Part shown: in pieces, positions 1-6,404 of the stretch
Layout: the number at the start of each line of letters is the position of its first letter
Numbering within the stretch: position 1 is the stretch's first letter
Origin: Nitrospirota bacterium
GTDB taxonomy: Bacteria; Nitrospirota; Nitrospiria; Nitrospirales; Nitrospiraceae
Direction of reading: 5' to 3'
DNA: 12,375 nucleotides
Assembly (NCBI GenBank): GCA_016195505.1
Contig: JACPZN010000164.1
Location: 1-12,375 of the forward strand
Translations under genes and position numbers: made by a program
Notes under the pieces: generated by a model
What the model was told of the DNA's origin: nothing
Seen by the model: only the letters and a program-made list of their open reading frames with translations
Database searches by the model: none

Positions 1-213
1 GAATCGACGCGGAGTCTCCAGCGGATCGTCGTCGAAGTGTTTCCGAAAACTTATTTTATTCGCACAGTGTCTTTGCATGAAATCAGCGGTAATGTGGCGA
101 CTTTCGAGTTTTCCGACTTGAAACCCAACCTCGGATTGGGTAATGAGGTGTTCGATTTCAAGACGCCACCGGATGTCGAAGTCGTAAAGGCCCCGGTTTT
201 GAATGGACCATAA
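1..213 (+). CDS. lolA: LolA-like outer-membrane lipoprotein carrier, C-terminal fragment
   Basis: The window opens inside a reading frame (frame 1) that gives 70 residues and stops with TAA at 211-213. The fragment alternates hydrophobic and polar residues as in a beta-rich fold. It contains SGNVATFEFSDLKPNLGL followed by EVFDFKTPPDVEVV, which resembles the last strands of LolA proteins, where the end typically reads F-x-F-x-x-P-x-G-V-E-V. LolA is the periplasmic chaperone that carries lipoproteins from the LolCDE transporter to the outer membrane. The 5' part, including any signal peptide, lies outside the window, so the assignment rests on the C-terminal pattern only. Other LolA-fold proteins or LolA-like sigma-E regulators remain possible. 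Confidence 0.65.
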   Translation, partial: ESTRSLQRIVVEVFPKTYFIRTVSLHEISGNVATFEFSDLKPNLGLGNEVFDFKTPPDVEVVKAPVLNGP

Positions 214-263
214 GCAGTCTATGGGCAATAGTCGGTACACGCGGGCGCACAGTTCATCTTCAC

Positions 264-284
264 GAATGACCATTGACCAATGAC
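264..284. repeat. Heptamer array A: three TGAC-ended 7-bp units
   Basis: Three consecutive 7-mers GAATGAC, CATTGAC and CAATGAC share TGAC at the same phase. They lie between the lolA-like stop (213) and the oxygenase start (317). The TGA trinucleotides at 267, 274 and 281 fall in three different frames. This is a short member of the repeat family seen in the other gaps of this window. No clear facing partner array is visible here. Confidence 0.55.
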
Positions 285-316
285 TTGTCTTCAAGAGGGG
301 GAGGGACTCAGAGTAG

Positions 317-1078
317 GTGCAAAACCTCGTGAATAGCGTAACAGACGCGGTTGAGAGGGCGGTCGCGGCACTTAATGTCGATCAGCTCCACCAGGAGTAT
401 TGGGATCAGAACGAATTTCTGGTCATCAAGCAGTTCCTGCCACGAGCCTTCGTGGAAGCGACTCTCGTTCCACAGGCTCAGGATGTCAAGACGGAGCTCA
501 ATCGAAACTACATCCCCGGTCATAAGAAAGGGGGGAGCGTCAGCTATTACACGGTGCAGGAAAAAGCTCCGAGATTTCTCGATCTCTACCGGTCCGAATC
601 CTTCAAAGCGTTCTTGAGCCGGCTTACTGAAGTGAAGCTGACATTCTGCCCCGACAATGATCCACACTCCTGCGCGCTCTACTACTACACCGAGCCCGGA
701 GACCACATAGGGTTCCACTACGATACGTCGTACTATAAAGGGGCCCGTTATACGATACTGATGGGTCTTGTCGACCGGTCAACTCACTGCAAACTGGTGT
801 GCGAACTCTTCAAGGATCACCCGACGAAACAGCCGCGCCATCTTGAGCTGGTGACCGAGCCCGGCGACATGGTGATTTTCAACGGCGACAAGTTGTGGCA
901 TGCCGTGACGCCTCTGGGGGAGGGGGAAGAACGGATTGCGCTCACCATGGAATATGTGACGAATCCAGAAATGAACCCAGTCAAGCGGATCTATTCAAAT
1001 CTGAAAGATTCTATCGCCTACTTTGGCCTGAAAACAGTTTTCAAACGGGCGTTTTCAGGTTTAAATCGCTTAAGCTAA
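317..1078 (+). CDS. 2-oxoglutarate/Fe(II)-dependent oxygenase-like protein
   Basis: A 253-residue protein starting at GTG 317, preceded by a purine-rich GAGGG at 301-305. The facial-triad pattern of the 2OG-Fe(II) oxygenase superfamily is visible: His134-Tyr-Asp136 in GFHYDTSYY, the distal His195 in LWHAV, and Arg206 in RIALTMEY about ten residues later, where the 2-oxoglutarate-binding arginine is expected. The Asp of the HxD motif is present, so the protein is not of the HxG halogenase type. GDHIGFH and EPGDMVIFNGD fit the jelly-roll strands before each iron ligand. There is no signal peptide or membrane segment, so it is probably cytoplasmic. The substrate is unknown. It converges on the response regulator gene with a 37-bp gap and is not obviously in an operon with the lolA-like gene, from which a 103-bp gap with a repeat array separates it. 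Confidence 0.75.
   Translation: MQNLVNSVTDAVERAVAALNVDQLHQEYWDQNEFLVIKQFLPRAFVEATLVPQAQDVKTELNRNYIPGHKKGGSVSYYTVQEKAPRFLDLYRSESFKAFLSRLTEVKLTFCPDNDPHSCALYYYTEPGDHIGFHYDTSYYKGARYTILMGLVDRSTHCKLVCELFKDHPTKQPRHLELVTEPGDMVIFNGDKLWHAVTPLGEGEERIALTMEYVTNPEMNPVKRIYSNLKDSIAYFGLKTVFKRAFSGLNRLS
1027..1059 (+). other. Competing inverted repeats near the 3' end of the oxygenase gene
   Basis: CCTGAAAAC (1027-1035) is complementary to GTTTTCAGG (1051-1059), giving a 9-bp stem. The inner GAAAAC (1030-1035) can also pair with GTTTTC at 1037-1042. Both lie inside the coding sequence 20-50 bases before the stop codon. There is no T-run after them, so they are not a standard intrinsic terminator. A role is not shown. 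Confidence 0.4.
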
Positions 1079-1115
1079 TCTGCTGCAGAATCTCTGCTTG
1101 TTTGTTCCCGCCGAC

Positions 1116-1547
1116 TCAATCGGATGCTGTCAAGGACGTCATATCGACGGCGCGGTGAAGAATCGCACACAACTCTCCTCGGTGGTAGGGCTTGGTCAAG
1201 AAGGCAAAGGCTCCTCGAGCCAGGGAGCTAAGCTTCTGATCCGTCGAAGTTGTGGCTGTCAAGACGATCACCGGAGGAGAGGGATCGGAGGTCTGTAGTT
1301 TCTCCAAGATCGAATGGCCGTCGCCATCGGGCAAGCCGAGATCGAGGAGAACTGCATCGTAGAAGGTCCGCTCGATGGAAGAAAACGCGTCACGACAAGT
1401 CTGCGCGCAATCGACGTGAAACCCTTCAAACTCGAGCAGGTCTTGTACGGCCATCAGAATATCAGGGTCATCTTCGACGACAAGCACAGAATGGTACGCG
1501 GTCACGGGGTGTCTCGCAAACTTGGGCGCTTCGGTTGCCAGCCTCAT
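1116..1547 (-). CDS. Single-domain response regulator (CheY-like receiver)
   Basis: A 143-residue protein that is essentially one receiver domain. After about 20 leader residues it shows the acidic pair Asp26-Asp27 in VVEDDPD, the phospho-acceptor Asp69 in DAVLLDLGLPDGDG, the switch Thr97 in VIVLTAT, and Lys119 in FLTKP. All five key positions of a functional receiver are present. No output domain follows, since the protein ends about 24 residues after KP, so it probably acts by protein contact or in a phosphorelay. A longer reading frame runs to 1664, but ATG 1547 (MRLATEAP) is preferred because the receiver begins right after it and AAGGA lies about 11 bases upstream. The extra 39 upstream residues look non-coding and include a hairpin. 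No cognate histidine kinase lies in the window. Confidence 0.85.
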   Translation of the reverse strand: MRLATEAPKFARHPVTAYHSVLVVEDDPDILMAVQDLLEFEGFHVDCAQTCRDAFSSIERTFYDAVLLDLGLPDGDGHSILEKLQTSDPSPPVIVLTATTSTDQKLSSLARGAFAFLTKPYHRGELCAILHRAVDMTSLTASD

Positions 1548-2025
1548 CCTCGATTCCGTCCTTGCGTGACGATGTGTGAATGAATAGAACGGACCGTGCC
1601 TCCCGAAAGAGGTACGGCGCTGGTGGCAACGGCTAGAGGCGACAGTGCCGTTCCGGACGGGCACGATCCAGAAGCAGCGTCAGACGGCGAGGGAATGGGA
1701 AGCTTTCTCACCATGTGAGTGACTGTCGGCTCCACACATCGCCCCATTTTGGCTGTTGGTGCGACGGGAACCGTATGGCCATGCTGTCCTTCATGATTGA
1801 ATGAAGATCAGATAGAGCAATGCTCATACCACAGACAAAAATTCCCGGCCGTGAAATGCAAAACCATAACTGCTTGATTTGCTAAAACACAACGGGAGAT
1901 GTGCTGGTCAAAAGGGAAGGGCGATTTACTGCAGCCGCTTGGGCTGTATCAGATTGGGTACGAGCGTTATCTTCGCCGATACAGGAGAACGCTGACAGAC
2001 CGAGACGGGTAGAAAACGAGAGATC
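1548..2025. other. Gene-poor stretch between response regulator and membrane protein gene
   Basis: About 480 bases between two minus-strand genes. I see no convincing coding sequence; the short open frames here show no recognisable domain and no good ribosome site. It should hold the promoter and leader of the response regulator (transcribed leftwards) and the 3' end region of the membrane-protein gene. Small inverted repeats are at 1594-1617 (9 bp), 1789-1806 (CTTCAT/ATGAAG) and 1930-1948 (TGCAGCC/GGCTGTA). None is followed by a T-run. The 7-bp repeat family common elsewhere in this window is not evident here. Confidence 0.5.
1594..1617 (-). promoter_or_regulatory. Hairpin in the putative 5' leader of the response regulator
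   Basis: CCGTGCCTC (1594-1602) and GAGGTACGG (1609-1617) form a 9-bp stem with one G-T pair and a 6-base loop. On the minus strand it lies about 46 bases upstream of the regulator start at 1547. It would be a structured leader element if transcription starts further upstream. The absence of a T-run argues against a terminator. Confidence 0.4.
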
Positions 2026-2535
2026 CTACTGATGCAGATGTTTCATGGCGGCGGCACAGAGGATAATAAAGAAACCCATCCAGAGGGCCGCGCGCTGGAA
2101 GGGGATGGCCTCATAGGACTCGCCCTCTTCGGCCTCGTCGTCTGGCTTGAAGAGGACGGTGTAGAGAAAAAGTGTGAGGAGGCACAGGACGAGAAGAAGC
2201 TTGATGAAGAAGACGGTCAAGTACTTGGCATGGTGCTGGACGCCGGCGCCGGTTTGCGAGGTCAGGACTTGATTGACGTAATGGAGGTTAATGCCGCCGG
2301 TGAACAGCAGGACCACCAACAGAATGCCGGCGACCTTTTTATAGTGCTGATAGAAAATATCCGTGATGGGTTTAATCTGTTCCTTCGCCACCGCCTTTTG
2401 CAGCCCTGGCGTGACAGCCATGACGAGGAAGGCCAATCCGCCGATCCATATCACCGCCGAGAGGAGATGGAACCAGTGGTTGATAATCGGTATCAGCGTA
2501 TTGAGATCGGTGACGATACTTTGAAGAGCGTCCAC
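2026..2535 (-). CDS. CopD/HemJ-like four-helix membrane protein
   Basis: A 169-residue integral membrane protein starting at GTG 2535; the first internal Met is at residue 39, already inside a helix. Four hydrophobic segments lie at about residues 18-42, 66-88, 104-129 and 149-165. Helix 1 carries His20 and His23 followed by the GG of VIWIGGLAFL. Helix 3 begins HHAKYLTVFFIKLLL, with His101, His102, Lys104 and Lys112. This layout is shared by CopD-type copper-export domains and HemJ-type protoporphyrinogen oxidases, which also have a histidine in helix 1 and an HxK-like motif before helix 3. The upstream neighbour on the same strand is a radical SAM/SPASM protein of NirJ/AhbD type, which favours a heme-related role. 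The ribosome site is weak. The function is inferred from topology and cannot be fixed from this sequence alone. Confidence 0.65.
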   Translation of the reverse strand: MDALQSIVTDLNTLIPIINHWFHLLSAVIWIGGLAFLVMAVTPGLQKAVAKEQIKPITDIFYQHYKKVAGILLVVLLFTGGINLHYVNQVLTSQTGAGVQHHAKYLTVFFIKLLLVLCLLTLFLYTVLFKPDDEAEEGESYEAIPFQRAALWMGFFIILCAAAMKHLHQ

Positions 2536-2546
2536 TCTTAGAACTC

Positions 2547-2574
2547 GTGATGAGTGACGGGTGACTGGTGATGA
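2547..2574. repeat. Heptamer array B, left arm (TGA orientation)
   Basis: Four 7-mers GTGATGA, GTGACGG, GTGACTG and GTGATGA, each with GTGA at the same phase. TGA appears in all three plus-strand frames. It lies between the membrane-protein start (2535) and the radical SAM stop (2649) and faces the complementary array at 2621-2648. Confidence 0.75.
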
Positions 2575-2620
2575 GTAAGAACCGAAGAATCAGTGTGGGT
2601 GAGATTAGTTTCTTTTAGCT

Positions 2621-2648
2621 CGTCACGCATCACTGATCACTCGTCACG
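2621..2648. repeat. Heptamer array B, right arm (TCA orientation)
   Basis: Four 7-mers CGTCACG, CATCACT, GATCACT and CGTCACG with TCAC at a fixed 7-base phase (2623, 2630, 2637, 2644). It is the inverted counterpart of 2547-2574, and the two could form an imperfect stem of about 28 bp around a 46-base loop. The array ends at the base next to the stop codon of the radical SAM gene, whose TAG is read from 2651-2649. Confidence 0.75.
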
Positions 2649-4034
2649 CTAGAACTTGAAGACCGGCGCGTCGTTTCCGAATCGCTTCTTGCGCAGTTCT
2701 TCCATCAGCTCGACGGTGATGAGGGTCACATTGTTCTCATGGGCGTGCTTCTCGACGCCCTTTTTCACCATGGCGCGAAGGAAGTAAGGGATGCGGCTTA
2801 GGCGCAGGGCTGAAGCCTCATCCCAAGCCACTTCGGATTCTTCCGGGACATTGAAAGCGACCTTGATTTTCTCCCCGCCCTTCGGAGTATAGAGGCACCA
2901 CTGGTCTTCATCCAGCCAGTCGCCGTGATCGACATAGGGGCGGGCTCGGCAGCCTCCGCAGATGTCACTGTACTCGCAGTCGCCACATTTGCCTTTCAGC
3001 TGAGGATAACGGAACGAGTTGAAGACATCCGACTTTTCCCAAAGATCGACGAAGCTGTTCTGGCGTAGATTTCCGGCAGACAGCGGCATATAAGGGCAGG
3101 GTGTCAATTCGCCGTTTGGCGTCACACGGGCATAGTTGGTGCCTGCGAGGCAGCCTCCGCCCATGTAGCCCGTAGCCTTGGTGATCGGCGAATTGGGGTC
3201 CTTCTCATAGGCCAGCCGCTTGAAGTGCGGGGCGCAGCGGGCTCGGACCAGCATGCCTTTATAGTTATCCTGGCAGTTCACCAAATACCCCAGTACCTCT
3301 TCATACTGGGCCGGTGTGATGTCAGTCAGTTCTTCGCCCCGCCCCGTGCAGACCATAAAAAAGACATTCAATACTCGAGCACCGAGTTGATGAGCCCAGT
3401 CGATGACGTCAGGCAATTCTTTGTAATTCATCGGCTGCGCACTGAAGTGCACTTGGAATTGAAGGCCGTTGCGTTTACTGGCTTCGATGCCGGCGACGGC
3501 CGCTTCCCATGCGCCGGGAACACCACGAAAATGATTGTGCTTCTGAGGATCGAGCGAATCGATACTGATGCCCACCCCCATCACACCGATCTCGACGAGG
3601 GTCTTAGCCATCTGGTCATTGATCAACATGCCGTTGGTGCCGAAGACGACCATAAAACCGAGCTTCACGGCATGCCGTGCGATGTCAAGGATATCCGGCC
3701 GGACAAGCGGTTCACCGCCGGTAATGACAAGCAGGCAGCCTTTATTGACTTCCGCGATCTGATCAATGAGTCTGTAGCACTCGTCAGTGCTCAGCTCATC
3801 ATCCCCCCCGGCTGCTTTGGTGGTGGCATCGAGATAGCAGTGATGGCATCTGAGATTACAACGCTTGGTTAGGTTCAACGCAACGAGGTAAGGTTTGAAG
3901 TCGTCGACGGTGCGGCCGTCGTACGGCCCGTCAGCCTGTGGAGTCGGCGTGAAGAACTGGGTGATCTGCCGGTGAAATGATCCCAGCGCGCCCGGCAACG
4001 ACGGGATGTTCAGGATCGGCAGTGGCTTGCCCAT
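2649..4034 (-). CDS. Radical SAM/SPASM protein with C-terminal PCP_red domain, NirJ/AhbD-like
   Basis: A 461-residue enzyme. Residues 48-240 hold the radical SAM core with Cys59, Cys63 and Cys66 in RCNLRCHHC and the TGGEP motif at 105-109. Residues 265-380 form a SPASM-type region with Cys267, Cys295, Cys313, Cys350, Cys353, Cys359, Cys362 and Cys380, able to bind extra Fe-S clusters. The stretch TPNGELTPCPYMPLSAGN followed by KGKCGDCEYSDICGGCRARPY resembles heme and heme-d1 pathway enzymes (AhbD, NirJ). Residues 403-448 match the PCP_red pattern W-x-x-EA-x(3)-L-x-x-IP-x-F-x-R, ending ITVELM. Start at ATG 4034 was chosen over upstream ATGs to 4103 because AGGAC (4040-4044) sits just upstream and the longer N-terminus would be translated from a repeat array. 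The reaction is unknown; peptide maturation by a SPASM enzyme is the main alternative. Confidence 0.8.
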   Translation of the reverse strand: MGKPLPILNIPSLPGALGSFHRQITQFFTPTPQADGPYDGRTVDDFKPYLVALNLTKRCNLRCHHCYLDATTKAAGGDDELSTDECYRLIDQIAEVNKGCLLVITGGEPLVRPDILDIARHAVKLGFMVVFGTNGMLINDQMAKTLVEIGVMGVGISIDSLDPQKHNHFRGVPGAWEAAVAGIEASKRNGLQFQVHFSAQPMNYKELPDVIDWAHQLGARVLNVFFMVCTGRGEELTDITPAQYEEVLGYLVNCQDNYKGMLVRARCAPHFKRLAYEKDPNSPITKATGYMGGGCLAGTNYARVTPNGELTPCPYMPLSAGNLRQNSFVDLWEKSDVFNSFRYPQLKGKCGDCEYSDICGGCRARPYVDHGDWLDEDQWCLYTPKGGEKIKVAFNVPEESEVAWDEASALRLSRIPYFLRAMVKKGVEKHAHENNVTLITVELMEELRKKRFGNDAPVFKF

Positions 4035-4047
4035 AATCAGTCCTGGG

Positions 4048-4068
4048 TGCTGAGGGTTGAGTGCTGAG
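4048..4068. repeat. Heptamer array C, left arm (TGA orientation)
   Basis: Three 7-mers TGCTGAG, GGTTGAG and TGCTGAG with TGAG in phase; TGA at 4051, 4058 and 4065 covers all three frames. It lies immediately upstream of the radical SAM ribosome site and faces the inverted array at 4096-4116. Confidence 0.75.
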
Positions 4069-4095
4069 TCAGAACGCGGCGATCGCATCTTCTTG

Positions 4096-4116
4096 CTCAG
4101 CACCCAGCACTCAGAA
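4096..4116. repeat. Heptamer array C, right arm (TCA orientation)
   Basis: Three 7-mers CTCAGCA, CCCAGCA and CTCAGAA, reverse complements of the TGCTGAG-type units at 4048-4068. The last unit ends at 4116, directly adjacent to the stop codon of the universal stress gene (4119-4117), as array B does for the radical SAM gene. Confidence 0.75.
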
Positions 4117-6180
4117 CTATGCCTGTACCTTTCCGGTGAGGTTGGCGATCATGTCTTTGAGGTTGCCGGTTTTCATGGCCTCGGCCATGTACCCCTTGGC
4201 CTGCTCAATACCTTCGTTGGCGACTTCCAGTGTGATGTAGGTCGTACCGATCTTATCTGCATGCTTGATGATCAGCGCCTTGGTGCAGTCACGCATGAAG
4301 CCTTCGGGAGCCCGCTCTAATCTGGCCTGTGCTTCGCTCGTCCAGGTGTAGGGCGAAGCTGGCTCGGCATGGCCGTTCGATCCGTTCCCATTCGTGGCTG
4401 CAAGTGCGACTTCCGTTGCTGCTGAAGTGCCCGTTCCCTTGTTGGCGAAGATCGGGGTGTAGTCTTCGTCCACTGCTTCTTTAATCATCGGCGCAGCGTA
4501 TTCAAGTGTAATGGTGGTCATCCCGAGCTTGCGCGCGCTCTTTTCAATTTTTGCTTTGGCGCGTCGACGCTGGAACCCGGCCGGCACGGCACGGATCGCT
4601 TCCTTGGCATCCTTGGTCCATTGCATCGGGACGTCGTCGTAGGCCAGATCTGTTTCAAGCACCCCTTCGGCGTGCGCCGCGGCTTCGAAGATTTGCTTGT
4701 CGACCAGTTTGAAGCGGTCGCCTCCGGCAGCGCAGACAGGGCATTTCACGGGCGTCTCGCCCTTGCCGATATAACCACAGCCGTCGCAGACGAAGTAATC
4801 CTGGGTCATCCGATCCAAGTAGGCTTGAGTGCCGGCGCTGACCTTCGGTTTTTCTTGTACGATCTCAGTCATGATTCCGCTAAGGGTCGAACCCATGAGA
4901 TCTTTTGATACAGCTTCGTCTGCCTGCATCTTGTTGCGATCGATGCCAGCGGCGTCCAAGCTGCCACCGAGCGCGCGCATGGCGTCCATAGCTCCCTTAG
5001 GAAGGATGTGGCCGACGGCGGCATCCACGACGGTATTACTGATAATCGTGTGGCCTTTCTCGATCGCATAACGGTGAATGGCGGTCTTGGCGACGCCACG
5101 AGCAAAGACGGGGATTTTTTCCATCCGTCGCAACGCCTCTTCGGTCCAGGCGATCGTGTACTCGGCCTGGGTATCGATCGGCGGCACATACTTGCGATTG
5201 GAGATCAACACGTTGCAGGGAGCACTTCGGAGGAGATTTTCCGTATTGCTCCCGATGTCCATGTCTTCGTCGCTATGGACGCCGATGCGCCCAACGATCA
5301 GCAATGTCGGAATGTCTTTGCGCACGTACTGGATGATTTTTTCGAAGGCCTTGCCGTCAAGCAACGTTGTTTTCACATCGGTCTGTTCGGCCTGGGCGAT
5401 TTCGCGGGAGATGTCCAAATGAGACTGGTAAATCTTTGCTAAGCCGCTGTCGATGATTTCTTCGTGCAGCTTTTCTTGTTCCTTGAAGCGAAACACTTTG
5501 CCAGCTTCTTCGTTCAGGACACCGGAGATGCTGTGGAACGCGGCATAGTGGAAATAAGGATCGAAGGCTGAAATAGCTTCAACCGGCATGTTGAAGGCCT
5601 TGCCCAGTGCGAGGCCGGTCATGAGCCCGCCAAAGGAATAGGGGCTTCCGTCCACAGCAACCACGATCTTGCCGCCCGTCATCGGTTGGATATTCTTGAT
5701 GATCAGCATGTCGGAATTGCGGACCCGGCGGACCACACGCTCGGTGTTGCTGCCGATCACGCTATCCTTCACGGCGCCGACGCCCAGGGCACCCATAATG
5801 ACAAGATCGTAAGCGTTGGTGTTGATGTCTTCGGCAAGGACCTTCCAATTCCGCCCCTCGAGGGAACGGCGCTCGATCGGCAGATTAGCCTCATTACATT
5901 TCTTATCGACGTAGTCCAGGTAGGAGTCCGTGATAATCTGGAGTCCGCGGGTAATCAAAGAATCGTGGATCTGGCGTTGGCGGTCGAGTTCCCTCTCATC
6001 GTGATATTCCTCGGGCAAGCCAGCTTCCATCTGTTTGAACCGTTTGTCATGCATCTTGGCGGCATAGACGTGGCTTCCGACAATCTTGGCCCCAAAAGTT
6101 TTTGCCAGGTGGACACCGACATCCACGGCCGTATTGGAATGGTCGGAATTATCGACCGGGATATAGATAGTTTTGTACAT
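4117..6180 (-). CDS. Tandem universal stress protein fused to PCP_red repeats and a rubredoxin-like ribbon
   Basis: A 687-residue multidomain protein. UspA domain 1 (about 1-163) has the ATP-site motif G-2x-G-9x-G-S at Gly130/Gly133/Gly143-Ser144. UspA domain 2 (about 170-328) has the same motif at Gly297/Gly300/Gly310-Ser311, so both should bind nucleotide. A first, rather divergent PCP_red-like repeat follows (345-400, AWTEEALRRMEKIPVFAR). Next comes a rubredoxin-like ribbon with Cys465-x2-Cys468 and Cys480-x2-Cys483, then two further PCP_red repeats (521-570 and 613-660) joined by an Ala/Thr/Gly/Asn-rich linker (581-610). There is no signal peptide or membrane segment. ATG 6180 is preferred over 6291 because AAGGAGG (6188-6194) lies 7 bases upstream and MYKTIYIPVD is a typical UspA N-terminus. 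Domain identities are solid; the combined function (stress sensing coupled to an iron or redox module) is inference. Confidence 0.85.
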   Translation of the reverse strand: MYKTIYIPVDNSDHSNTAVDVGVHLAKTFGAKIVGSHVYAAKMHDKRFKQMEAGLPEEYHDERELDRQRQIHDSLITRGLQIITDSYLDYVDKKCNEANLPIERRSLEGRNWKVLAEDINTNAYDLVIMGALGVGAVKDSVIGSNTERVVRRVRNSDMLIIKNIQPMTGGKIVVAVDGSPYSFGGLMTGLALGKAFNMPVEAISAFDPYFHYAAFHSISGVLNEEAGKVFRFKEQEKLHEEIIDSGLAKIYQSHLDISREIAQAEQTDVKTTLLDGKAFEKIIQYVRKDIPTLLIVGRIGVHSDEDMDIGSNTENLLRSAPCNVLISNRKYVPPIDTQAEYTIAWTEEALRRMEKIPVFARGVAKTAIHRYAIEKGHTIISNTVVDAAVGHILPKGAMDAMRALGGSLDAAGIDRNKMQADEAVSKDLMGSTLSGIMTEIVQEKPKVSAGTQAYLDRMTQDYFVCDGCGYIGKGETPVKCPVCAAGGDRFKLVDKQIFEAAAHAEGVLETDLAYDDVPMQWTKDAKEAIRAVPAGFQRRRAKAKIEKSARKLGMTTITLEYAAPMIKEAVDEDYTPIFANKGTGTSAATEVALAATNGNGSNGHAEPASPYTWTSEAQARLERAPEGFMRDCTKALIIKHADKIGTTYITLEVANEGIEQAKGYMAEAMKTGNLKDMIANLTGKVQA

Positions 6181-6187
6181 CGAGGCG

Positions 6188-6194
6188 CCTCCTT
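6188..6194 (-). promoter_or_regulatory. Strong Shine-Dalgarno of the universal stress gene
   Basis: The minus strand reads AAGGAGG with a 7-base spacer to ATG 6180. This near-consensus site decides the start codon against the in-frame ATG at 6291. Confidence 0.8.
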
Positions 6195-6281
6195 CAGGCG
6201 CGTTCAGGACAGGGGGCAAACGGACGTAATTGTGTGAAAAACCAAATGGTTGACGTACTGCCCCAGTCTCAAAGAGGTCGG

Positions 6282-6311
6282 ATGATAGCACTGGGTAGAA
6301 CTGGAATGCAA
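6282..6311 (-). promoter_or_regulatory. Probable sigma-70-type promoter of the universal stress gene
   Basis: On the minus strand, TTGCAT (6311-6306) is followed by an 18-base spacer and TATCAT (6287-6282). TGC just before the -10 box makes it an extended -10 element. Transcription would start near 6275, giving a leader of about 95 bases before ATG 6180. Matches are 4/6 and 5/6 to consensus. This is a sequence-only prediction. Confidence 0.4.
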
Positions 6312-6332
6312 GGCATGGCAGAAGGAGGTCAT

Positions 6333-6353
6333 GCGTCGATAGTCAACTGTCAA
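6333..6353. repeat. Heptamer array E, left arm (GTCRA units)
   Basis: Three 7-mers GCGTCGA, TAGTCAA and CTGTCAA with GTCRA in phase, located upstream of the predicted promoter of the universal stress gene. They are inverted relative to the TTGAC-type units at 6379-6399. Confidence 0.55.
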
Positions 6354-6378
6354 GCGCCGGGGGGCCACAAACACCCAT

Positions 6379-6399
6379 GATTGACGAATGACGGGTGCG
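6379..6399. repeat. Heptamer array E, right arm (TGAC units)
   Basis: GATTGAC and GAATGAC followed by the weaker GGGTGCG. With the preceding TGA at 6378, TGA occurs in all three plus-strand frames. The array ends five bases before the stop codon of the B12-radical SAM gene (6407-6405). Here the order of TGA and TCA arms is reversed relative to arrays B, C and D. Confidence 0.5.
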
Positions 6400-6404
6400 C
6401 GTGC

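Noticed and set aside
1548..1664. Longer start for the response regulator
   Set aside because: The extra residues show no receiver features and cross a 9-bp hairpin. ATG 1547 begins right before the domain.
1930..1948. Stem-loop TGCAGCC/GGCTGTA as an intrinsic terminator of the membrane-protein gene
   Set aside because: It is short, contains a G-T pair and has no T-run on the transcribed strand.
2032..2541. 169-codon open frame on the plus strand opposite the membrane protein gene
   Set aside because: It is an acidic, low-complexity mirror of the real gene. The minus-strand product has four clean membrane helices and a recognisable family pattern.
2547..2648. CRISPR-like repeat array
   Set aside because: Units are 7 bp, directly adjacent and degenerate, without spacers or nearby cas genes.
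4035..4103. Longer start for the radical SAM/SPASM protein
   Set aside because: The added residues would be translated from repeat array C, and a ribosome site lies before ATG 4034.
5008..5442. Plus-strand open frames opposite the universal stress gene
   Set aside because: They are shadows of a long, domain-rich minus-strand gene and have no domain of their own.
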